Positions 26,701 to 37,900 of a DNA stretch of 64,000 bases are shown in pieces. The stretch is from the NCBI GenBank assembly GCA_917880885.1, contig OU862913.1, forward strand, positions 43,061,460-43,125,459, given 5' to 3'. The first letter of the stretch is position 1; the number at the start of each line of letters is the position of its first letter. The DNA comes from Limnephilus marmoratus. Taxonomy: Eukaryota > Arthropoda > Insecta > Trichoptera > Limnephilidae. The position numbers and the translations under genes are program-made. The notes below the pieces were generated by a model. It searched no databases. It worked only from the letters and a program-made list of their open reading frames with translations, and was not told the origin of the DNA.

Positions 26701-29700
26701 CATTGATCCCTTCGGCACCGGTGCATAGTCGGGAAACATGCCAAACGCGTTTCCAACATATGAACACCGTTGACATCGGTCACATGAGAACGAGTCGCTT
26801 CTTCAACTTATTCTTGTGTTCAACAACTCGGTTGTGGAACGATTTGTGTTTCCTCCTACCTACAACACGAGTCTCTTCAAGACAAATGTTCATTTATTCA
26901 TCTCCTTAAAAAGACATTATTAAATTATTTTCCTCATGGCCTCCTGTGTGGAGATAATGTAAAAAACATATATATAGTTTTTTGTTCGGCTGAAAAGTAT
27001 TGGGCTCGAGTAAGGTGGTAAATCTTAAGAAGTGGGTTGAGTTTACTTTTAAATAATAATATTTACTGCAGGAGCTTCCGTTGAAACATAAAGAATTCGG
27101 TTAGTACACGGAGCCATCTAGGATGAGACATTTAACCTGGTGCTGGTGATGGCTTCCTTTAATCTTATGAAGGAGCTTCCGTTGAAACATAAAGAATTCA
27201 GTTAGTATACGGAGCCATCTAGGATGAGACATTTAACCTGGTGATGGTGATGGCTTCCTTTAATCTTCTGAAGGAGCTTCTGACGGTAACTGCATCTAAT
27301 ACTTTATACAAATATAACTGATCTGTACTCACGTCTCACGTCTCGAGTTAATAATTCAGATAACTATTCAACAGTTTTCTGAAAATGTTCAACTGACTTT
27401 ATTCACACTTCTCTAAGGAGTCGTCCATTAATCACGTGAGGCTCGAAAGGGGGGGAGGTTCGGAAAAAATCACGTAATATCACGAGGGGGGGGATAAAAT
27501 GAGATATCACGTGTATTTATTTTTCGTGATAATATTCTGAAAATTTCAAAATTCTTTGTACAAAAAAAAATACACGTGATTCTGGGGAGGAGGGGGGGGG
27601 GGGGGGGGGTAATCTAAAACCTCACCATATATCACCAGGGGGAAGGGGGGGTTAAGAAGTTGAAAAAAAAAACATCACGTGATTAATGGACGACTCCTAA
27701 GGCTGCCGATGCGCACGCGAGCTGAACCACGAATTATGGGAAAGGAACGAAGCAATCGCAAATGGCTAATTATTTGTGGCTCGGCTCCCGCTTATGTTTC
27801 GCAAATGTAAAAGTAGCATAATGCTTATCATATTGTCCCTGAATATGTCTGACCTTTACCGCCAAGATGAGAACAAATACCGAAATTGTGACTTGTTCAT
27901 GTGAAACAAGCTAATTATCCATTGTAATGGTTTATCCAATCAGCAAACGTATTATTCCCCCTTCTTTTCCTACAATCCGTCACATCCAATAGCTAAAGAG
28001 ATTCAAATGGTTTTTCTTCCTTCAAAAAATAATCGCCAATAATTATTGATCTTTCTATAACTTTCGATATATTATAATAGGCCACTTGCATTACATTTTT
28101 TTAATTTTTTTTCCGGTTTAGGCAAATATTCTAAGACATACTGTATTTTTTTTTTTAATCGTATTTTTGAAACCCTGGGGATTATTTGAAAATTTCAATC
28201 CGAAAAATCAGACCATTTTTTATAAACCGGAAATACGGGACATAATTTTATAGGTGTGAAAAAACGATAATTACATAGCCGAAAATCATTTAAAAAAAAG
28301 AACGTTTTCCACACGAATGGCACAGGAGAATAACGAGGCATACCAAAAATATTACATCTCATAAATATTTTTTTCCTTGATCCATCTTGTTGATCATAAA
28401 TATTATATTGTACAGCGTATATATTACTAAATTCAATGTAATATACTTGTGCTTGTAAATTATAATAATAATAAGAATATTATGAAATTTAATTTCGTTA
28501 AAATCAGCACCATAATCATTATACCTTTAAAACACGTACCAACATCTTCTTCACGTTCTGAAGAGAACCCCGTACATATAAAATGCACGGGGTTCTCTTC
28601 AGAACATCTGTCAAAAAGTGAAATCAAATGATAAGTTCGCAGAGAACAAACAATAAATCTAGTGAACGAATTCAAAAATTCGCCTGAAATCAAAGAGATG
28701 CCATATAAAAAAAATAAATCAGTGTGGAATTTTTTTAAATTAATAGGAACATTTTCGGTGACGGGACATTTTCATGTAGTGACGTCATGAGCCCAAATAA
28801 TGGATTTATTTATTTAAAAATAAAAACAACTGTACATTTCTAAACAATTTTACTAACATTTTCCTAATCTTAGTAAAAAGATCTATCCACATGATTTTTT
28901 CCAAGTCGTTATGAAATCCATGCAAGTGGCCTATTGGGTGCAATTTAGTCCAAATTCGCTGCAGTCTGGCTTCTGGCTCGTTTATCACTGAAATATAAAC
29001 TTCTAGCATTCATTCTCTGTGATGTTTCTCCCCGTTTTGGTGGCAATCAATGTTTCATGTTTCCGCCATCTGATCTGATTATCATATTTTGGATCATTGT
29101 GAACGGAAGTGGTGCCCTCTGTTATTTACAAAAAGAACCCTTGAAGTTTTTAAACAGCATCTCCGATGAAAATATGTCAAAAAGGAAATTTACAAAATTT
29201 GGATTTTCTCAATTTCAAAAACTTTTATATAATTTCCCAACCCATTTTCTAAGCAAGTTTCTCCCATTTTACAAAGTTTTTGGGAATATAAATTTTCCAC
29301 CATGAATATCTTCCAAACTTCACAAACAAACATTAATGTTTTAATCAAAGTTTGCCGACCCATTTTGAAAGCACAAATTATTCGATTTTCCCTGAAGAAT
29401 TTTTTTTCCTGTAAAACATAAACAAAATTTTTAACAAAACAAAAAACGACTTCAAAAAATGCACTAAAAAGTAAAAAAATAATTTCGTATTCTTCTACAA
29501 CTTCATAATCAACTTACTTTTTCTAATCATCAATATGTAGGTACGATTGTTACTTTTGGAGTCGGTGTCAGTCAAGGTAGGTTTGTAACTACATACATAG
29601 TTATAGGTGAGGTGTGCTTGTATCGCACAAGCGACTTGACGAGGCGAGAGGCGAGAGCGGAGCCGCGGCGGCGCGGGGAGCTGTCAAGTGAACCCGCCGG

Positions 29701-30307
29701 GCCGGGTACCTTTGCTGAGACCGACTCCAAAAATAACAATCGTACCTACATATTGATGATTAGAAAAAGTAAGTTGATTATGAAGTTGTAGAAGAATACG
29801 AAATTATTTTTTTACTTTTTAGTGCATTTTTTGAAGTCGTTTTTTGTTTTGTTAAAAATTTTGTTTATTTTTTGATTTTTAGTGAATCTGAAGTACACCA
29901 ACTAATTTGTCTGAATATGGGTAAACCTACTAAACGTACTGCACATATGAGACAGACATAATTTGACCATAGCGACGTTAAGGTCAAATTAAGAGATTCG
30001 GCCGAGTTTCGTTAATTTGTCATGGATTCGATAATCAGAACCTAACCAAACTCTCATTAAATTACCCTTGAAGTATATCCTTTCCAATAAAAAAAGAATC
30101 ATCGAAATCGGTTGGCGTGATATTGAGTTATTCGTCCATTTGTCGCGCACATACTTATGCAAATTTAAGACTTATATGGTTTTCTCATGGATGCTATTGT
30201 CGGAACTGGACCAAATTAAAATGGAACCACACGGGAAGCATCAGCTTTCAAATAAAAAAGAATCATTAATATCGGTTCACCCAGTCAAAAGTTCTGGCGT
30301 AACAAAC

Positions 30308-30339
<32 letters not shown>

Positions 30340-31910
30340 AGTCGAATTGAGAACCTCCTCCTTTTTGAAGTCGTTTAAAAATATATTAGGTTGAAAAAAT
30401 TAAATGATTATTTTTTAAATATTGTTATAAAAAAATAGCGAACCATTTTCCTACCAATTTTCAAAGCGTAAATTTTCTGATTTTCCGGATTTTACGGAAC
30501 AGTTTAAAAAAAATCTTAACCAATTTTCCGATTTTTCCAAAATTTTTTTGCAGAAAATAATATTTTCCTGTATCAAAAATTTCCCAAAAATAAAAAAAAT
30601 TCCGAACTTCAAATAACAAAATCAAAAATAAATGTCTAAATAATGTTTTCCAAAATCAAATAAAAAAAAAAGTTATAACAGAATTCTTAAACGAACGTTT
30701 CGAATTACGTTACGTTACATTACGAATTTTACATACTCTTTGAAACAACCGATCACATCTGTTTCTTGTCTCAGTGACTTTGCTGCCACTGGCCACTGAA
30801 CCGTCCGATGTTATTTTTCAAAAGTGTTTTTGGAATCGGTTCCTTTCGGCTTTAGCTGTTCCCATGAACAACACAATGTTTCGGAAATGATATATGTATT
30901 CAAATAATTTTATTATATACTAGCTGATTCCCGGCATGCGTTGCAAAACCATATTCAAAGAAATAAATTGTTTCTCCCTGCATGTCCTTTCTACCGCGTT
31001 CCCCTTCCACCTCTAAACTAAAACTTCACATTGAAATGGTCATATAATAACCCAACGGTATTAGTGACTAATGACTAGCTGTGACGGCCTCCATAGTCAA
31101 GGGTTAGAATCCTCAACTACGAATCCAGAAATCGCGGTTTCCTCTCCTTTTCCTCAATTGGTTCTGGTATTACGTTACAGGAGATCTGTGTGTCATGGCG
31201 GGAACCATCCAGCCGGGTGTCTGCAGACACATAATGAGGTGCTCCGTCGTCTTGGAAGCGGCATTCCACGGATTGTCATATCAGGTGAAGTCACATATAT
31301 ACGAGTATTATCTTTCTATATATTACGTTAATTAGTAATTCATTTTACCAATCAAAGTTACTTAGATATTTTTCTATGGATATTTTACAATAAAAAACAC
31401 TGCAGTACAAGAGGCAAATTAAAAAAACTCATATTATAAACCGAACCAGTTATTTTATTTCAAAGCATTCCTGTTGATCTCACTGTATAAGTATATAAAA
31501 AATATGTCTCGTTACCAATGCAAACAATCATTTTGAATTTCCAAGGATCAACAATAAAGTTAGGTGTTGCTTCTTTCTTCTTTAAAAATTATCTGGAAAA
31601 CCAATAATATTATAATTCCTATCGTTTTGTGTATCTACGAAGATGTTTGTATTATTATGTACTTGTGTACCTATGCTAACAATTAATCTAAATATGTAAA
31701 CCTACATGAATTATATATTGCAGTCTAAAAGAATAAGTTAAGTAAGAATTGTATTTTTGTTTTAGATTTGGTTATGATTTTGATTTTGTTTTTGTTTTGT
31801 TTATGTATTTGTTTTTTTGTTTTTTTAAATTTTGTTATGCTTATTTAAATTTAGATGTTCTTTGTAAAAAAAAAAATGCATGTAAAAGCCCAGCCGGGCG
31901 TGAAATTCAA

Positions 31911-31941
<31 letters not shown>

Positions 31942-34900
31942 ATATTTCTGGTCTTGACAGCATACTTGCTCTAACGGAAGCTCTTCTTTGTCTTTTCGTA
32001 TCTTCGATATCTTTCAGGTCGTCTGTGATAATATACTATTTGTACTTTACTCTACGATTACTATCCATTTTCCTTCCGTCTAGCCATACTAAGGATATTA
32101 GTGTGAGTTTGTTTTTACATTTGAAAACCATAATGAGTGATTTGAATGATTTTAGATGATGGATTGATATAGAAGGTTATGATTTTTTGCAAATTCTTTA
32201 CATATTTGGAATGTAGGTATGTGAAGATTTTGCAAAAAGAATAGTACCTGTGGGGGAATGCCTTTACTGGATGCCTCTATCGCTGTCTGGCATTTGGCGA
32301 ATCGGCTGCACACTCCCACCCTTCCTGTGTCCACCATTGTACAGTTATCACCTTCAAACAAACATACTCACCAGGGTTACATAATACAAAATGATGATTG
32401 AGATTCTGCCTACAATCCAGAAGTAATGTGCTTCAGTGAAATATTTGAGGGTTGATGTTTGCCGACGGTTGATGTTTGTGATGGGTGATTAGGTTAGTCG
32501 TCGGAGATGATACAATAACGTGCTACGATGCTGTTCGAGTTGGTGAAAAGGCAATGAATGCGATAGTGGGCTTGACATTCTCAAACATCAAGTTGTCCCG
32601 CAAAGTTCGGGCATTCCCAATGTCTTCTGTCAGCTCGTCGATAAAAATTCACGATGAAAAGGTTGCAGTTGACCCAACATTGCTGTTTCAGCGGATGTGT
32701 ATAAACAAACGATCAGATGAGGATTTGATTATGAGTTGGCCCCATTTCCCTTGGCACTGTTCTTAATAACATCATGTTACACTCTCCCTTGGCACTTTTA
32801 AATGAAAGTGGGATGCGAAAGACAACTAAATCTGTTCTGTATAGCTTATTCGAGCCAACCAAAAAAACTATTCTACTGTCTCAGATGAACATAGTTGTGG
32901 ACGGAGGATTTCTACTACACAGAGTAATTTGACAAAAAGATGCCCCCGTTGCCGCAATTTGTGATCGTTATATCACCTATGTCAACCACCACTATCCTGG
33001 AATGACTCGCACTGTGGTATTTTATGGGTACGCAAACCCAGCCAATAGTACGAAATCACAAGAACAGATGCGACGATACAGACTGAGAAGGTCAGCCGAC
33101 ATGAATTTGACATGGAACAAATCAATACCCGTTAAACAGGAAGATTTTTTATCCAATCCTACCAACAAAAGTAACTTCATCTCCTTACTACAGACAAAGT
33201 TTCGGGAGAATGGGATACAGACTCTTCAGGCCACCGATGATGCTGACGTCCTTATCATAAAGATTGCTGTGGAACTATCCTTTCACAACTCTGTGGCTGT
33301 CTTTGGTGAGAATGTGGACCTCACTGTCCTTTTGATTGCTTCCACTCCTCCCACCTAAGATATTCTGCTGCTGAAACCCGGACGAGGGAAAACCAAAACA
33401 ATGGCAATGTCCACCCAAGAGATGCAACATCGTAGATTTGCACATATCATATTTTTACATTCATTTACCGGATGCGATATAACGTCGGCAACTTTCAGGA
33501 GAAGCAAGGTGGGCTTTTCAAAATTGTACTTGGAGTCAAAAATGATCAAGCAAGCGGCAATGATCTTTTACAACCCCTCCTCCACTCACGACGAGGTTGA
33601 ATAGGCTGGAAATAAATGCTTCCTGAAATGGTATGCGGCGCCAAAAAGACAGACCTCCCTTAACCAGTACCGCTTCCAGTCGTTCACAAGGTCCGTGGCA
33701 AATATGAAGCCTGACATCAACAGAGAGTGCAGCTAAACAGCATTCCCGGCGGACATACCAACAAGTTCAGCAGTGGCTCGGGATTGAGCTGCCCCTGAAG
33801 AATGGGGGTGGAAACACGAAGGAGACACCCTGGTGCCAATTACAACAGAAGATTCTCCAGCACCGGAGGTCCTTCTGAAAATGATATTTTGCCGCTGCAC
33901 TAAGGATTGTGCAATTGGCAAATGTGGATGCCGAAAAGCAATGCTGACCTGTTCTGCAGCGTGCCTTCACTGCCAAGGGAGATGCCTCAATAGCGTGCCT
34001 GTTGCCGAGGACGACGATGAAAACGACGTAGAGCCCTTTCAGCAAGAACCATCCACCACTGAGAATGACGATGCCATGGATGAACAACGCTTGCCAGGAC
34101 CCTCACGTCCAAAGAGGATATGATAACGTGAATCCATATAAAGTTGAGAGTGTAACATGATGTTATTGAGAACAGTGCCAAAGGAAATGGGGCCAACTCA
34201 TACTCAAAGAATTTCATCAAATCCTCATCTGATCGTTTGCTTATACACATCCGCTGAAACAGCAATTTTGGGTCAACTGCAACCTTTTCATCGTGAATTT
34301 TTATCGACGAGCTGACAGAAGACATTGGGAATGCCCGAACTTTGCGGGACAACTTGATGTCTGAGAATGTCAAGCCCACTATTGCATTCATTGCCTTTTC
34401 ACCGACTCGAACAGCATCGTAGCACGTTATTGTAGCATCTCCGACGACTAACCTAATCGCCCTTCACAATAATAATGATTATAAAATGAATTCCACTAAT
34501 CATCTGTTCGAGAAAAACTTACCTGCTTTCTTGCGTGCAAAAATTAATAAGGAATTACCCATGAAGAAAAAACCCGTCTTAATAATTTGGTAAGAAAAAA
34601 CAGCTGTTTCTGAAATTTTTTTTTTTTTTTTTTTTTTTACATTAACTCCACACAGGAGGCCCTGAGGAAAATAATTTCCCTCAGGGCCTATGTCATCTGG
34701 GATGCTGTGTGGAGGGTCTTTTTGAGGAGAGGAAGGAATGAACATTGGTCTTGAAGAGACCCATGTTGTAGGAAGGAGGAAACACAGAGGCCGGCAAATC
34801 ATTCCACAGCCGAGCTGTTGAACACAAGAACGAGTCGAAGAAACGACCCGTTCTCATGTGACAAATGTCAACCGTGTACAAATGTTGGGCACGCGTTTGG

Positions 34901-37900
34901 CGTGTTTCCCGACTATGCACCGGTGCCGAAGGGATCAATGATGCTAGTTCCTCGGAGCATCTTCCATTGTAATACCGGTAGAACAAGGATAGCATTCCCA
35001 CCCGACGCCTGTGCTCTAAAGATTGCAATCCGTCTGTTAAGATGGGAGAATCTATCAAACGGACCGCCCGTTTCTGCACAGAGTCGAGGGTATTTTTCAG
35101 GTATTTTGGAGCTCCAGACCAGAGATGGCTGCCAAATTCAACCGTGGGGCGTACTTGTGATTTGTACAAGGTTAGCAGTTGTGTACTATTAAAGTATCTG
35201 CGGGCCCTGTACAGTACGCCCAGTTTTTGGGAGGCTAGCTTTACTCTGGCTTCAATGGAGCCCCCATACCTGAGCTGGTCACTTAGGGTTACACCAAGCA
35301 TATCAATGGAGGGCCTGTTCGGAAGATTGCTTCCGTTGAAAGAGACTAGATTTTCATTTCGATCCCTTTTGGACGTAATCAGACAAGATTGGGTCTTTGA
35401 AACATTAAATTCAACGAGATTATTTTTACCCCAAGAGAAAACACTTTCGAGGTAGCCGTCCATTCTTTGCTTCAAAGCCCTACGAGCTGTTGGAGTTTGT
35501 GAGCCCTTTGGGGGCTTGTCAAACAAAAAGCTATCATGAACTGTACTGTCATCCGCATAACAGTGAATTGGTGCACATGACAAAAGGTCGTTGATGTGCA
35601 ACAAAAACAAAGTTGGAGACAGAACCGATCCCTGCGGGACGCCAGCATTTATCGAGTGTGAGGAAGAGGTGAAACCATCGACTACCGTCTGAATCGACCT
35701 CCCCCTCAAGAAGTCGGCAATCCACGTACACAAGGATGCGGGAAGTCCGTAAGAAAGCAGTTTGTTGACAAGTCCTCGGTGCCAAACCCGGTCAAAGGCC
35801 TTGGAGATGTCCAGTGCAACCGTTTGGGTCTCACCGAAACGTTCCAGGCATCGCCCCCAAACATGCGTCACATACGCGAGAAGATCACCGCACGAGCGGT
35901 TCCGCCGGAATCCGTATTGACGGTCGTTGATAATTTTGTTCTTCTCGAGGTATGTGAGCAGTTTGTCGTTGATCACACGTTCCATCACCTTAGACAGAAC
36001 TGATGTGATCGCTATGGGGCGGTAGTTGGCCGGGTTGGAGCGGTCACCCTTCTTTGGAATAGGATGGATAACCGCTTTTTTCCAACCAGAGGGCACAGAG
36101 CCAGTCTTCAGGGACAGTTTAAAAAGCTTCGTCAAAATTGGAGCTAATTCTGCAGCACACCTCTGCAATACCAGGGCAGGTATTCCGTCGGGCCCACTAG
36201 CTTTATTAACATCAAGCCCTCGTAAAACATGGAGTACTTCCCGATGCCGGATCCTCAGCTTTTTCATATGAAAACCGCAGTGAGGAACCGACGTCGGGAC
36301 AGCACCTTGGTCATCGAGGGTTGAGTTATCCGCAAACATTTTACCTAGTAAGTTAGCCTTTTCGGTGGCGGTGTTTGCTAGTGAGCCGTCAGGTCTGGTA
36401 AGAGGTGGCAGACTGGATTTGCAGAAATTGCGACCTATTGAGCCCGCAAGTGACCAGAATTGCCTGCTGCCATGCGGGCATGCAGTCAGCTTTCTGCTGA
36501 TCTGCTGGTCGTGCTCGAATTTTGACCTATTTATGATTCTCTTGGTTTCCTTTGCCATTTTGTTGTAAGCTGTTCTGTCTTCGGATGTTCTAGATGTGTT
36601 GTAGGCTCGGTAAGCCGCGTTTTTTCGTCGCACTGCTTCAGCGCATTGTCGACTGAACCACGGCTTTGAGCCTACACCAGTTTCCTTAACAGTAGATTTG
36701 ATGAAGCCATCCATCGCGGATGTGATGACTTCACCAATTTCCTGGGCACATCTTGAGGGATCCGAAGTCCGAAAACAGACAGCTGACCACGGAAAAGCAT
36801 TGAAATGTGCCCGCAGACCGAACCAATCTGCTGACCTATAGTGCCACACTTTTCTCTTCAGCCTCTCGTTTGGTGGTCTGAAGTTTACAGGGATTGATGT
36901 CGTCACCAGGCAGTGGTCGGACGATCCTAAAGGCGCTGTGACTTCAATCCTGTAAAAATGACGACATTTTACGAAAAAACTTAAAATTGCTGTAAATATT
37001 TACTGATTGGAGATTTATTTACATATGTGTGTATATTCTAAAAGGTAATTAAATTATTAACAACTTTTTTCAAATGAATTTCTTTCTTGGATGAATATTT
37101 TAGACGATATGAAGGAATATTTGATGAAAAATGTGAGGTAAAATGATTTTTTTCGAAAATATTGACATTTGTGGAGCGTATAACTCAAAAACGGTTGGGA
37201 TTTCCAAAATTACGTATAAAATAAAAGTTGTATATAATTTTATGACCTTTTCCTTATTCTAAAAAAGTTTTCCTCTGCGACGCACCGTTTTTGAGATATA
37301 AACGGAAACCCGAAAATCGGGACCTTCCTCCCCCCCTCCCCCCCCTAGCTCACCACCTAGACGTCAGGACTTTTAGTATGTTCACACCCTAAGCACCCTA
37401 AACAAGTCCTGAAAGAATCGCTTAGGTTCCTGCTCACGCACTCTACAACTCCTTCCTTTACTGGACTAAATCTAAACATTTGAAATCATATTTTATCACC
37501 TCTCAAAAACAGTTTTTAGTATATAGGATACATTCAGAAATATTCCACTCACTTGGATTTAATTGGAAAACGGAAATTTTCTGACCTTCTCACAGAATGT
37601 GCCCAAGACCTGAAGGGTTAAACGAATAATTTCATAGTATTCATTTATTCATTTCATAAATATTCATATATTAAACAAACGTTGATTTCTTATACACATA
37701 GAAACAATGCTCGGCAATTGATATGGTCATCCGAAGCGACAATTCATTCAATAACAAGATTGTCCTCCCACCTTGACCATAAGGCTATGAAGATTGTGAC
37801 CATTGGCAAATTAGTCCAGCAGGCCAAAAGATAAAACAGTGTATGTAAAAGACAACCATCAAGAACACAGAAATTAACGCTACAATTAATGCAACTTGAC

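Larger units (their letters stand above)
32478..34467 (+). pseudogene. Fold-back-flanked CXC-domain gene, multiply broken
   Basis: Frames in order give VGLTFSNIKLSRKVRAFPMS, then FYGYANPANSTKSQEQMRRY with TDDADVLIIKIA, then FLHSFTGCDITSATFRRSK, and at the end a cysteine-rich block (CRCTKDCAIGKCGCRKAM, CLHCQGRC) like the CXC repeat of tesmin/TSO1 proteins. Stops or shifts near 32720, 32930, 33358, 33603, 33735 and 33790 disable it. The DGY-like and TDDAD segments recall PIN/FEN nucleases (tentative). Similar multi-copy proteins are known in invertebrates, suggesting a mobile family; no transposase signature was found. Confidence 0.55.

Noticed and set aside
31167..31287. Extra host exon between AG and GT sites
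   Set aside because: The frame matches no SPH or other protein, and the minus strand better resembles a transposase scrap.
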